Source of the DNA: Atrina japonica
Lineage: Eukaryota > Mollusca > Bivalvia > Pterioida > Pinnidae
Length of the DNA stretch: 64,000 nt
NCBI GenBank assembly: GCA_030159075.1
Contig: BROG01000243.1
Location: 281,001 to 345,000 of the forward strand
Direction: 5' to 3'
Part shown: in pieces, positions 1 to 10,301 of the stretch
Layout: every line of letters begins with the position of its first letter
Numbering within the stretch: the first letter of the stretch is position 1
Program-made: the position numbers and the translations under genes
The notes under the pieces: model-generated
Told to the model about the DNA's origin: nothing
The model's input: the letters and a program-made list of their open reading frames with translations, nothing else
Database searches by the model: none

Positions 1-273
1 GAAGTAGAATTTGTATGCCCTTTAATCGCAAGCTGTATCATTTTGTTCTAAATCAAATACCTCGCGATTTTTTTTTTAAATATTAACAAAATTGGCATTT
101 TATTTTACATCAATAACATCAAGTTTAACTTTTATCCTGGCTAAATTCGACAATATTACTGGAGTGAAAGATCTTTTTTTTTTTCATAATTGATTTAATA
201 TTTTGAGGTAAGTACCTCCCATACAAATTTTATATAATCGTCTCTAATCACGACATTTAGAATAATACTGAGG

Positions 274-522
274 GGGGCCTCGGTGGCCGAGTGGTTAGAG
301 CTTCGCGCTTTGAACCATGAGGTCTCTCACTTCTGGTCATCGAAGGTTCGAGTCCCGCTGGAACTTAAACTGATATTTGTGAGACAGTTTGCCAGTTTAC
401 TTGCGGAAGGCCGGTGGTCTATACTGTACATTGTAACCGCATTCTCTCCTACACCATTAAAAACTTGCCGCCACCATATAACTGAAATGAATGTTGAGTG
501 TGGCGTAAAACGCTATTCAAAA
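274..522 (+). mobile_element. SINE-B copy (tRNA-derived head)
   Basis: An A-box-like TGGCCGAGTGGTTAGAGC and a B-box-like GGTTCGAGTCC lie about 50 bases apart, as in a class II (Ser/Leu-like) tRNA head. The two ends of the putative acceptor stem do not pair, so this is not a working tRNA. The body contains GTTTGCCAGTTTACTTGCGG and GCCGCCACCATAT, which recur at 55928, 59953, 10105 and 27850. Confidence 0.75.
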
Positions 523-809
523 TTCATATTCTTATACTGAACTATTCTTTGCATTCTTTTCTTGGTATCAAAACATTTTCAATTTTTTTTTCTGATGTTT
601 GAAATTTATTTAATATAAAAATATACAATGGTTAATTGACAACACGGTCAACTATAGACAAAAAACAATTATTTCGATTTTTTCTACTTTTGCTACTTGA
701 TCTTGATGTACAATAACAAATAAGAGCTATGCACGGGCATAACAATTTTTTATTCCTATATATTTTGTGAAAATAAGGTCAGGTCCAGTGTGGTATGCAT
801 ATAAAATAG

Positions 810-1102
810 TTTGTTTGTTTGTTTGTTTATTGTTGTTTAACGTCCAACTCAAGAATATTTCATTGATATGGAGACGTCATCATATGCCGGTGAAGGGCTT
901 CAAATTTTGGCCTATGCTCGGCACTTAAGACCATTGACCAGTGAGGGTTCTTTAACGTGCCTATACCTAATACTGTGACACGCGACCTCGGTTTTTACTG
1001 TCTCATCCGAAGGAAAGGAAACAAACCTGCCGCCGGCTGGACTCGAACTCACAACCTTACGACCAAGAGTCGGGCGCGCTACCGACTGAGCCAGACGGCG
1101 CT
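810..1102 (-). mobile_element. SINE-A copy
   Basis: Reads on the - strand as a tRNA-Lys-like head (A box GGCTCAGTCGGTAGCGCG, CTT at the anticodon position, B box GAGTTCGAGTCC), then the family core with GGCACGTTAAAGAACCCTCA, then an AAACAACAATAAACAAAC tail. It lies inside MITE-1, flanked by ATAAAATAG and ACAAATAG, an imperfect target duplication. Confidence 0.9.
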
Positions 1103-1244
1103 ACAAATAGTAAAGTTGAATAAATCAATAGGGAAATTTCGAGTTAGCCTGGATTACCATTATAATCCTGCTTTTATTATCGCCAGTTGCGTGATTCTAG
1201 AAAAATGTTCCTCAATGTTATTTCCGGTTTTGAAAGTATATAGA

Positions 1245-1350
1245 TAGCACAATAGGTAAAAGCGCCCTGCATGTGTTCGATTCCCGGTTTGTCCGCACAT
1301 TTATCCTCCTGCTACATTTCAGTAATTTGGCGTTCAACTAAATAACCCAC
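1245..1350 (+). mobile_element. Short tRNA-like SINE fragment
   Basis: TAGCACAATAGGTAAAAGC resembles an A box and GTGTTCGATTCCCGG a B box. TTTGGCGTTCAACTAAATAA follows, a tail type common in tRNA-derived SINEs. Only one copy was seen in the window. Confidence 0.4.
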
Positions 1351-1600
1351 TGTAGTATGTTTAAAAGAGTATCTTGGGTTTCTTTATATGAAATAAGTTT
1401 AATGCGCTAAAAAGTCAAAATATTTTCGTTTACTTTACATACGTTGCGAAGGTAAATATGAAAACCGAAAGAACATATGAGGAACAAAATCGAGAAGGCA
1501 CGAATAAATGCAGATTCATAACAGTAATCCGGAATAACTCGAAAGTTCCCTATTGCAAGTGAATAATTGCCAATTCTCAAGCAATTTTTACAAAATACAT

Positions 1601-1884
1601 CCAGCCTGGCACAGTCGGTAGCGCGCTCGACTCTGGATCTGGATCTGAGTTCGAGTCCCGCCGGCGGCAGGTTGGTTTCCTGTCTTTCGGATGAGACAGT
1701 AAAAACTGGAGGTCCCGTGTCACAGTAGGTGTCGGCACGTTAAAGAACCCTCCCTGCTCAATGGCCGTAAGTGCCGAGCATAGGCCAAAATTTGAAGCCC
1801 TTCACCGGCATTTGGTGACGTCTCCATATGAGTGAAATATTCTTGAGTGGGACGTTAAACAACAATAAACAAACAAACAAACAT
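1601..1884 (+). mobile_element. SINE-A copy with 11-bp target duplication
   Basis: Full tRNA-Lys-like head, core and AAAC-rich tail. It is flanked by the perfect 11-bp repeat ACAAAATACAT at 1590-1600 and 1885-1895. Its target is the internal MITE-1 sequence. Confidence 0.93.
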
Positions 1885-2167
1885 ACAAAATACATATGAT
1901 TTTTAAGAATTTTTATGCCTGTGTATATTCTTTTTCTGTTTTTTTTTGTTTTTTTTTATTGTATATCAATCTAAGTAGTAAAATGGTAAAAAAATTAAAA
2001 AAAAAGAGAAACACAGCTTGTGCCCGTTTAAAGTGTTTCACGTGCGTCGAAGAGGGAAACTCGATGATTTAAAAGTTTTTGTCGTTTAGCCATTAATTCT
2101 GTTAAATGCTGGGCTGTTCTAAGTTTTAAAATGTCTTTATTGTGTTTTTGTTTTTTTTTAATGTCAG

Positions 2168-2197
2168 GTACTCCTACAACACTTGGACCAATAACTA
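2168..2197 (+). CDS. Thr/Pro linker micro-exon (T1a, 30 nt)
   Basis: A pyrimidine-rich tract ending in ATGTCAG is followed by 30 bases encoding (G)TPTTLGPIT(S) and then a GTGAGT donor. Phase 1 in and phase 1 out, like every other linker exon of the gene. The codon joins cleanly to the next linker exon. Its small size makes it less certain than the others, but acceptor, donor, phase and composition all agree. Confidence 0.55.
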
Positions 2198-2257
2198 GTG
2201 AGTCGTTTTTATAAAATTTCTATACGTAAACGTATGCATGAAAACATTATAAAACTT

Positions 2258-2755
2258 AAAAACTCACTTAACACACATACACACACGCATACATCAATAT
2301 GCCTACATACATACATACGTATCTACATACATACATACATACCTACCTATATACCTACATACATACATATGTACCTACCTACCTAAATGCCTACCTACCT
2401 ACCCACCTACCTACCTACCCAACGGGATGCATGCAAACATACACACATACATACATACACACATACATACATATACCTACATACATACATATGTACCTAC
2501 CTACCTACCTACCTACCTAACGAGATGCATGCACACATACATACATACATACATACATGCCTACATACATAACTATATACCTACATACCTACCTACCTAC
2601 CTACCTACCTACATACATACCTACCTACCTACCTACCTACCTGCCTGGTAACCTATACGCCTACCTACCTACCTGCATGTCTGCCTGCCTGCCTGCCTAC
2701 CTACCTGCCTACCTTCCTACCTTACCATCTACCTGCCTGCCTGCCTACCTACAAA
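2258..2755 (+). repeat. Complex (TACA/TACC)n tetranucleotide array
   Basis: About 500 bases of imperfect CATA, CCTA and CTGC tetranucleotides with an internal higher-order repeat around ATGCATGCA-type words near 2426 and 2524. Open frames here read as Tyr/Thr/His repeats and are artefacts. Confidence 0.95.
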
Positions 2756-2757
2756 AA

Positions 2758-2781
2758 GACACACACACACACACACACACA

Positions 2782-2815
<34 letters not shown>
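2758..2815 (+). repeat. (AC)n microsatellite
   Basis: Nearly pure CA dinucleotides directly following the tetranucleotide array. Confidence 0.95.
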
Positions 2816-2816
<1 letters not shown>

Positions 2817-3713
2817 TATTCCGGTCAGTTCCGGTTTTAAACATGATGATAAATACTGCCTGGTCCGGTTTTATATACTGTTTACTTGTCCACGAACCTC
2901 ATGTGTTTTTTGATATTGTGTCAAATTCGTACAAATCATTTGCATTCTGGAAATGGTCGGTATCATTAAATAAGTTGAAAGACGTGCACCCCGTGGTTTG
3001 TCAATAATTGTTTTAATAAAACAAACTGTATAAACCTCTGTTATTTAAATTTCATAATTTTTAGCCGAACGTTATTTCTGTAATTAGACTTCGATGGTGT
3101 ACACTTGTATGCGTTCGGAAAATTACCCGTGGTTTCATTTCCGATATCATTTATATTATCCATGAACCCTCGGCCAATACGAGAATACGGTGATTGCATT
3201 CGTCACTCACATAGATTGGCGCTTTTTAACAATGTTTATCCATCCTGTTGACAATAACCATAACAAATTCTATCGATCAACGGACGATGTGATAATTTCC
3301 CGTTGCCGATCACAACTACTGTAATTGAACGCCTACTCCTTTAAAATATTCATTAGCTACGAATTATTTCGAATGAAATTCTGTCTCTATTTAAGTTACC
3401 TTTTTGTAAAATTTATCCCAAAATTAACTTAAATTTGGGGCAGAATATCGGCCTAGCTTTAATACACACGCGCACATGACCGGAAGCATATTACTTTGAT
3501 ACATAGAATTTTACAGTTGTTAAATCATGAACATGTCGATAACATTTGAAGTCTTTTTGACGGTCGCCACAAGTATGGTTGGCATTTGGATTTTTTTTTT
3601 AAGAATACTGATACATTATTTATCCGTGTTCGGAGTTTAGAAGGATCGGTATTAAGAAGTTATTTTAAAAAAAATTAGACGGGGAAAATCCGGACTTTGG
3701 TAATATGATTTGT
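2816..3713 (+). other. Intronic stretch with nothing recognised
   Basis: No exon, repeat family or RNA gene was recognised here on either strand. Confidence 0.5.
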
Positions 3714-3729
3714 ATCGGGAAGTGATCGG

Positions 3730-3922
3730 GAATCGGTCGGTAGCGCGCTCGACTCTTGATCGTGAGGTTGGTTTCGGCATGTTAAAGAACCCTCACTGCT
3801 CAATGGCCGTAAGTGCCGAGCATAGACCAAAAATTTGAAGCCCTTCACCGGCATTTGGTAACGTCTCCATATGAGTGAAAGATTTTTGAGTGGGAAGTTA
3901 AACAACAATAAACAAACAAAAA
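3730..3922 (+). mobile_element. SINE-A copy with internal deletion and 16-bp target duplication
   Basis: The head (TCGGTAGCGCGCTCGACTC) joins directly to GTTGGTTTCGGCATGTTAAA, so the B box and about 80 bases of core are missing. Perfect 16-bp direct repeats ATCGGGAAGTGATCGG flank it at 3714-3729 and 3923-3938. Confidence 0.92.
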
Positions 3923-4154
3923 ATCGGGAAGTGATCGGTTTTCAGAAGGATCTGTTCTCGGATGTTACATTCTTAGATTTAATAACAGAGCTATACAATC
4001 TTTAAACACTATTTTGAAAAACACTGTAAAATTATTCTATTTTGTCTTCTACGACAGATAATAAAAATTACATTATAACATGCTTTGTATACCTATTTTC
4101 ATGCATGATCTGTTCTATCCTCAAAAACTTGAATTGCAATCGACCCAACTAAAG

Positions 4155-4466
4155 CGTCAACTGAGAAAGTAACTAGTACAACAGCGCCATCTACGGATGA
4201 AACTACAACAGCGCCATCTACTGATGCAACTACAATAACGCCATCTACCGATGGAACCACAACAGCGTCTACCGATGTAGCTACAACACCGCCATCTACC
4301 GATGTAACTACAACAGCGCCATCTACCGATGTAAGTACCACAGCGCCATCTACCGATGTAACTACCACAGAGCCATCTACCGATTTAACTACAACAGCAC
4401 CATCTGCCGATGTAACTACAACTATTGACAGCATCACAGTGAGCACCACAGATACAAACACCTTTT
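4155..4466 (+). CDS. Thr-rich mucin-type linker exon (T1b)
   Basis: Encodes about nine imperfect copies of a nine-residue unit APSTDVTTT (27 bp), a typical O-glycosylated linker. The donor is TTTT|GTAAGT, phase 1 out. The acceptor is weak: AACTAAAG before 4155 keeps phase 1, and AGAAAG before 4170 would also work. The antisense strand reads as an open Val-rich frame, which is an artefact. Confidence 0.85.
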
Positions 4467-4509
4467 GTAAGTTTTACATTTATCTAAGTCACAGGTTATT
4501 TGCCATCAA

Positions 4510-5507
4510 ATGTAGTAAATGAGGTCTTTCATCAAACAATCGGCATTCCCATGGGGACCAACTGTGCCCCTTTATCAGTAGAATTTTATTAATCATTAAT
4601 ATTAAGAAGAAAATAAGCTGTCTATCTCCATGTTTTTGACATTTAGAAAAAATAGGTAAATGATGACAATTTTTATACTTACGTAAATGTGATATATTTC
4701 ATCCGGAAATCAAAGACGCCAGATCGTTAAGCACATAACAAAAATATACGATATTGGTGATTATATCAACTTTCACCAAATATCTTCCCGTAGGCCCCAA
4801 TTCTAATTTACAAAACTATAGGTTAATGCCACTCACGTATATAAAATCTGGTTCAAATCAGTACCCTACATCAGTACAAGTATAGGTTGCCGTTGCATAT
4901 TATCATCTGATCCCCATTTAAATTTTCAGTTGCCAACCCTATATAATATACAAAGCACTACGTATATTCATATTTGTTTTTTATCACCGTAATGTCACTT
5001 AATACTATTTGCAAAACTTTTTTTCATTTATTGACCAATCAGATCACCGTTCACATTTTCCTTTCCGCACAACTTGGGTGTCGAAGATGTTTTAAATATA
5101 GCAGGTGTTTTCCTGTTCAATATGCATCAAGAAGCAATGTAGTAAGACATCATTTGTTTTCGTAATTTTATGAGTGTTATAATTTAATGTAAACATTTCG
5201 CAAATTCTACGATCAAGATCAAGACCTTGGTTTGCAAATTCAATTCTGCACTAACTGAGATGTTGACTTAGCTGTTCGACAGTACTTGTTGACTCACATT
5301 TTACGATTGTGATGAGGAGTCATACCTCCATTATTTTGATTTTGATTTGCCTGGTGACTTACGACGGTACAGATGTACTCTTCCACAACAGCTGTTCCCG
5401 CCTCTGGATTTTCTAGAGGTTGCACTTTTGTCTATTCAACATATTTGTACATTTTCCTTTTGCCTCCCCCCACACAGCAGTTAACATTTTAGAATACGTG
5501 ATTTTTA

Positions 5508-5538
<31 letters not shown>

Positions 5539-5640
5539 TTTTTGACAATATTGTATTTTTCTTTCGTATGTCCGGAGATATAAATGATCATGACGGAGAT
5601 GCCTACTCCTCTTTCGGACTTGAATTGATCCCACCTTTTA
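4510..5640 (+). mobile_element. Decayed Penelope-like reverse transcriptase copy
   Basis: Near 4522-4575 the translation reads VFHQTIGIPMGTNCAPL, the same RT motif as the better copy at 52421. Near 4690-4810 and 5190-5290 broken stretches match the later RT region and the C-terminal KFYxR block. The 3' tail (GCCTCTGGATTTTCTAGAGG) follows. Stops and deletions throughout. Confidence 0.65.
5502..5530 (+). repeat. (TA)n microsatellite
   Basis: Short TA run inside the retroelement tail. Confidence 0.9.
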
Positions 5641-5885
5641 GATTTTCCAGTGTCCTTCGTCAAATGTCCAACAGTCTTATTGAAAGAAGCGATAGTCTTG
5701 GCATACTTTTAGACGGATTTTGGCTATACCTTTAGATTTATTAATTGGTCTTGTCTGATACCACTTTCTCTTTAGAAAATATGTTTAAAATTGTAGCTCA
5801 ACCGATGAAGTCTAATTGACAGAAACGATCATCTTGAGCATTATATCTTTGGTATTATGTTTGTAATATTTCTTTTTATACGAAA
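5641..5885 (+). mobile_element. Hammerhead-repeat copy 1
   Basis: Matches the dispersed repeat family: CTTTTAGACGGATTTTGGCT, then TGATACCACTTTCTCTTTAG, then a hammerhead-like core at 5796-5839 and TTTGGTATTATG. The core reads CCGATGA (one change from CTGATGA), GAAA is kept, and stem I GCTCAA/TTGAGC is intact. Confidence 0.8.
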
Positions 5886-6351
5886 TACTGTTGACATTTG
5901 TGACGTATATTGTATGTTGCTTTGGTAAATACATATGTATAAAGAAAACATGTCTAATCATTCTCTTTGTTTCAGCGTCTGTTTGGCTTACACATCTCAC
6001 GTATTTCCGAAATTCTTCGTTGTTGCTTATGTACAATCTAATCTCTAATTTCTCTGCCATTTTTTGTATAAACATCTATGTGGTTTTTTTTTTCTCTTGG
6101 TGGTAATATATTCATAATTATGATACTAATGTATAAATTGTTATTTACATTTCTAGGGATATAAAGATTTTGAAAATTATCAAGATACCGATTGATAATA
6201 TTGAGTTATTCATATGAAATCATTTCTTTTTTTTTTATCAATTTCACAAACCATTCATTTTATTTCAGTGCAAGCCAGTTATTTTATTCCAAAGTAGTAT
6301 TTCACTCAGATAACGCCATTTAAATTCTAAACTTGTCAAAAGCTAAAGAAA
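5886..6351 (+). other. Intronic stretch with nothing recognised
   Basis: AT-rich intron. No exon or repeat family was recognised. Confidence 0.45.
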
Positions 6352-6536
6352 TTAAAGGGGCATTAACTGTTTTAATCAAAATAATTGTTTCGATTTTTTT
6401 CTACTTTTACTACTTGCTCTTGATGTACAATAACAAATGCCTGTGTATATCTATTTTTCGTTTTTGTATATCAATCTTATCAATAAAAAAGGAAGAAAAT
6501 GTTTTTGAAAAAAAAAAACAGTTAATGCCCCTTTAA
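6352..6536 (+). mobile_element. MITE-1, internally deleted copy with perfect termini
   Basis: 185 bp. The ends are perfect inverted repeats beginning TTAAAGGGGCATTAACTG. Read as TTAA plus AGGGGCATTAACTG, this fits a piggyBac-type non-autonomous element with a TTAA target. The interior is a shortened form of the 367-bp copy at 29628. Confidence 0.9.
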
Positions 6537-6619
6537 GTTTACAGTGAGTACTTTTACACTGATTTTGTAATATACTTACATTCATTATTTGTTTTTGTAT
6601 GATATCGCTTTTTTCCGGA

Positions 6620-6770
6620 AATATACATTTATATTAAATTCAAGCTCAACTTATGGAATCTTATTTACAGGAACGACCGCCTTGGGCATTTATTTTGGTC
6701 TCTTTTTAAAACTATATCTTATTACTTGGTATTATTGATAATATTTATAAGTTTTATAATTCCATCAGGA
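6620..6770 (+). mobile_element. Hammerhead-repeat copy 2 (partial)
   Basis: Core at 6644-6687: stem I GCTCAA/TTGGGC, degraded CTTATGGA, stem III ACGACCG. Then a long-type 3' arm with CTTGGTATTATTGATAATAT. Not expected to be active. Confidence 0.65.
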
Positions 6771-6829
6771 CTATTTGTGCCTTTATACAAGATTTACTTC
6801 CACAGAATACATCTTTCCGGATTTCAGTG

Positions 6830-7030
6830 GTTAAATATACATAGTGGAATCTTGGCGCTAAGACCAGATAACTGACCGATTCAAAATGGTCTAATTCGGA
6901 CTGTGGTCTTTTCACTGAATTTCTGGACCTATTTCATATTTATTTAAAAATATTTTAGAGAATGAATTTAAATGGTCCTAAATGTGGTCTCATAGGCTAG
7001 GTTCTCTTTAGGCGATTTTTTACTGTATAT
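6830..7030 (+). mobile_element. Possible pogo/Tc1-like MITE remnant
   Basis: Begins AGTGGAATCTTGGCGCTAAG and ends TTAGGCGATTTTTTACTGTA. Internal words such as GGTCT and AGACC are inverted. It resembles the copies at 15503 and 46553, but the termini are degraded. Confidence 0.4.
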
Positions 7031-7543
7031 CTAGTTATAGTAATACTTACGTTTACAAGCGTTCCATAGTCCGGCTATGGTGTCATTTCGACTTTAGTAT
7101 TACCACGACAATATCTTTTTTTCTTTTTGTTTGAGAAAAATGTCCATCATCTGGTGAATTATCTAAAAGAAATTTTTTTAAAAATCGTGCTCTAATAGTC
7201 TAAAGCATGCAATAGCCGGCTACTGGTCCTTGCCGGTTACTGGTCCCTAACCAGTACAGTGTTCCTATGGTAACAAAATGTTTTTCTATCTGGATGGAAA
7301 ATCAAACAGCACAAATCGTTTTAAGCTGTGATATGACATCGTATCATTGTACTATTCTTGATTTCAATGTACCTGAAGGGTATAACCATCTACACAAGGC
7401 AGGCGTGGTATTTATTAATTAATGACTAAAGTTTAGTGCGTTTGAATGCGGACATAGGTAAGCTAACAAGAAAAACGGAAAAGATAAGTCATTTTATTTC
7501 ATTAGATTTGATTCAATTTATTTTTAAAATAACAAAGTTTTAA
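7031..7543 (+). other. Intronic stretch with nothing recognised
   Basis: No exon or repeat family was recognised. Confidence 0.45.

Positions 7544-7575
<32 letters not shown>
7544..7575 (+). repeat. (CA)n microsatellite
   Basis: CA run followed by a short TA run. Confidence 0.9.
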
Positions 7576-7577
<2 letters not shown>

Positions 7578-7783
7578 TATATATATAGTCTTTATAATTC
7601 TACTAGTTACAATTGCTACCTCGCTTTACGTTTTACGCCATATTTTTTTAAAGTGCACTTAACCAATTTCCCCCATAATATCATTTACGGTTTCGATCAA
7701 CCTATCACCAAACCTCTTTGTAATGCCACATTTGGGTTGTTTTACTATATATTATAATTATGTATTTCAATTCTATTCCACAG

Positions 7784-7894
7784 TTTGTTCCGATGATCCA
7801 TGTGTATTCGGGAATTGCACGGATATAGATTCATATTACCAATGTGATTGTGAGACGGGATTTACAGGACAAAATTGTACAATACTGACTGATG
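7784..7894 (+). CDS. EGF-like domain 1 exon
   Basis: 111 nt, phase 1-1, acceptor TTCCACAG, donor GTAAGC. Encodes CSDDPCVFGNC, then CDC, then FTGQNC, giving the six-cysteine spacing C-x4-C-x4-C-x8-C-x-C-x8-C of an EGF-like domain. There is no calcium-binding signature. Two NCT sequons (GNCT, QNCT) are potential N-glycosylation sites. Opens module 1, which continues with MAM1. Confidence 0.95.
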
Positions 7895-8501
7895 GTAAGC
7901 AGGAGTTTATCATGATTAAGTTTTACCGAAAAATTACTGTATTTCGTTTCACATAGACACTTGTTAATGTCATGATTTGGAGAATAATTTATAGAAATAA
8001 CACTGTGAAAAAAATTGAGATAGTTAACGCATATTTTATTTTAACGGATTCTACACAAATATTAAAAAACGCTTTTTTATTTACACTAAACTTGGCAACT
8101 GGAATGAACACAAGCAAACACAAACAAAACATTGTGTGCATAGCGATGAATGTTAATCGTACCAGATATCGACAACGCTAAATCAAATCGTTTTTCAGTA
8201 AACAAAATTATAGAAATTTATGTAAATCGACAGTTTATAATCCACATATATACAACTGATATTTCTTGCATCCGTGAAAGAATATTCAACGTTAACTCGC
8301 CATTGTTCACGTTCGTTTTCTTTTTACAACTTACAACATTATTACAAGTTTTTTTGCATTCCACGAATTTTAAGAAAAACTTAATACAAACAAAAATTTC
8401 TTTTTGACAGCTTGTATGCCTTTAAATGCCTTTAAATATTATGTATAAAACATTGTACTACATTTTACAACGCTTTAAAAATGTCATTGATTTTGTTTCA
8501 G
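7895..8501 (+). other. Intron, nothing recognised
   Basis: AT-rich intron between EGF1 and MAM1. No repeat family was recognised. Confidence 0.5.
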
Positions 8502-8593
8502 AAAATTTAGATCTTCTGTCTAATTTCGATGGATCACCATCATTTCTGAGAAATGAAGAAACGAGCGACGACTTTGATTGGTTGTTAGGAACT
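8502..8593 (+). CDS. MAM domain 1, exon a
   Basis: 92 nt, phase 1-0, acceptor TTGTTTCAG, donor GTAAGT. Encodes (E)NLDLLSNFDGSPSFLRN and DDFDWLLGT. DDFDW is the MAM signature near the N-terminus. The two cysteines usual in this part of a MAM domain are replaced (SNFD for CDFE, SF for CGF). Confidence 0.95.
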
Positions 8594-9024
8594 GTAAGTG
8601 TTGAGGTTTTAATTTCATTTGATACTGTAATCTTTGAAATGTTCGATTCGAGCTCATTTCCGTGATATTACATGATGTGATAAAACGCACAAGATATTAC
8701 CATCCAAACTTATTTGAAAGCACTAATTACTCTTTACTTTACTTTCGCAAAAATTAGCACCATTCGAAAAGTTTCGCAGGGGAAGATGGCAAAAGTAAAG
8801 CATAAGTGATGTAAAAGTAAACTTTTTTCTCTCTAATTGCCTTCTAACATATTTGATGTTGGTTTTCTTGGTACAGCGAAAAGCGCTTTCACTATCGTTG
8901 GGTCTTCAAACGGAAACTGTTATTACCAACACAGTTACAAAAGCTAGCGCAATAAAGCAAAATTGTAATAGAAAATTGTGATGTTTTTACACCTTTCTGA
9001 ACATATATATTTGTATCTATCAAG
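8594..9024 (+). other. Intron, nothing recognised
   Basis: No repeat family or exon was recognised. Confidence 0.5.
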
Positions 9025-9151
9025 CTTGGTACAGCTACTACTTACACAGGACCTATATCAGCAGAGTCCGGACTGTACTACATGTATATAGAAGCATCAG
9101 ATAGAATGGTCGGTGACAGGGCTGAACTCAAATCTGTTATTGATTTCCCAA
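9025..9151 (+). CDS. MAM domain 1, exon b
   Basis: 127 nt, phase 0-1. Encodes LGTATTYTGP, YYMYIEAS and GDRAELKSVIDFP, the MAM region usually written Y(L/M)Y(I/V)E-S, GD-A-L-S. One codon shorter than most copies, like MAM6. Confidence 0.95.
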
Positions 9152-9177
9152 GTAAGTCATTATACAACATGTAGATT

Positions 9178-9255
9178 AACCTTTTCAACCCAACAGACCA
9201 TAGTAGACAAAAAGTATAGCATTCGGATATTCAGGGGTGAAACGGTTAATAGACA
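9178..9255 (+). mobile_element. Possible short MITE-2-like copy
   Basis: AACCTTTTCAACCC on the left and GGGGTGAAACGGTTAAT on the right form imperfect inverted termini next to TTAA-like ends. It resembles the MITE-2 copies at 12567 and 44410. Confidence 0.35.
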
Positions 9256-9379
9256 AAATATGAGATAACAGAATTTCCATGAAATACTTTTCTTTTAGAT
9301 ATAATGCTACAATGGCTGATGTAGTGTGTGTGAATGTGTGTATTTATGTCAGTGTATATGCGTGTGTGTCCATGGTGCG

Positions 9380-9382
<3 letters not shown>

Positions 9383-9416
<34 letters not shown>
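9383..9416 (+). repeat. (GT)n microsatellite
   Basis: GT run within a longer GT-rich stretch from about 9325. Confidence 0.9.
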
Positions 9417-9420
<4 letters not shown>

Positions 9421-9665
9421 ACGTATGTACAATTTGACTACGCCCATGTGTATATTATTTTGTTTGACGTATTATATGTAGGTATTGTGGCATTGTAACA
9501 ATAACATATGTATGATAGGATACGTCATTCATAAAAACATAATTCACCGGAAGTAAACCTTATTTAAGAACAATTTCCAGCGTATTTCTAGATATCTCAC
9601 GGTATATGAAAAGATTGTTAAGTTCTATAAAAATCGTTATTTCATTAATTTTCGTGTGTAAATTG

Positions 9666-9845
9666 ACAGTAAAAATATAGGTCCCGTGTCACAGTAAGTG
9701 TCGGCACGTTAAAGAACCCTCACTGCTCAATGGCCGTAAGTGTCGAGCGTAGGCCAAAATTTGAAGCCCTTCACCAGCATTTGGCGACGTCTCCATATGT
9801 GTGAAATATACTTGAGTGGGACATTAAACAAGTATAAACAAAAAA
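9666..9845 (+). mobile_element. SINE-A copy, 5'-truncated
   Basis: Starts within the core (GACAGTAAAAATATAGGTCC) and runs through GGCACGTTAAAGAACCCTCA to the AAAC-type tail. The tRNA head is missing. Confidence 0.9.
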
Positions 9846-10104
9846 GAACACCGTGTGTAGGATAGGGTTTTATTAATATTTTTGATGGTGTAGCTTTTCA
9901 CCATAATTTATATTAAATAGATATTTAATTATTTTGAAATATTTCGAAGATTGAAATTTAAAATATTTATGATTAAAGGAAAAAGTAAAGTAAAAATTTT
10001 ATGAAAAAATGTATAGGATAACTTTTGCATTATTCAGTCTTTTCCAAAACGCTTCGATATGCACTACTTTTTTGGTGATTTTTGTGGATGTTGGCAAGTT
10101 CATT

Positions 10105-10205
10105 TGAAAAAGACCGGTGTTTTTCCTGGGTTTATAATATTGGGGTTTTCTCTTTTACTATAAAGATTGGCCGCCACCAAATGACTGAAAAATGAAAAAA
10201 TAAAA
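10105..10205 (+). mobile_element. SINE-B 3' fragment
   Basis: Contains AAAGATTGGCCGCCACCAAA followed by an A-rich AAAATGAAAAAATAAAAAAT tail, matching the 3' part of SINE-B. Confidence 0.6.
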
Positions 10206-10301
10206 AATACCAGGTTTCACCTTTTTTGTTACTATGGAGCGATTACTTAAATCTAAAATTGAAGCATTATTCTTCATATCGATAAAAACATTATATTGCA
10301 G

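Larger units (their letters stand above)
640..2032 (+). mobile_element. MITE-1 copy interrupted by two SINEs
   Basis: Three blocks (about 640-809, 1103-1140 and 1540-1600, 1885-2032) line up with the uninterrupted MITE-1 copy at 29628-29994. The blocks include TGATGTACAATAACAAATAA, the TTTTGTGAAAATAAGGTC stretch and the terminal GTGCCCGTTTAAA. SINE-A copies in opposite orientation sit in the gaps. The outer left terminus is degraded. Confidence 0.7.
1..2167 (+). other. Upstream intron or flank, filled with nested mobile elements
   Basis: No exon of the modular gene was recognised here. The stretch holds a SINE-B copy (274-522), a MITE-1 copy split by two SINE-A insertions (about 640-2032) and a short tRNA-like SINE fragment near 1245-1350. 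It is probably an intron of the modular gene, because the first exon found enters in phase 1. Confidence 0.5.

Noticed and set aside
274..360. Possible functional class II tRNA gene
   Set aside because: A and B boxes are present but the acceptor stem ends do not pair, and the body continues as a repeated SINE.
1601..1675. Possible tRNA-Lys gene, and the equivalent heads at 30911, 31874, 32457, 55591 and 56822
   Set aside because: Heads of SINE-A copies with core, tail and target duplications. Acceptor stems are mismatched.
2198..2913. Overlapping Tyr/Thr/His-rich open frames
   Set aside because: Translation of the TACA/TACC tetranucleotide array.
4099..4461. - strand Val/Asp-rich frame, and similar ones at 19589, 29476, 38851, 39939 and 47780
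   Set aside because: Antisense shadows of the Thr-rich linker exons (ACN codons read as NGT).
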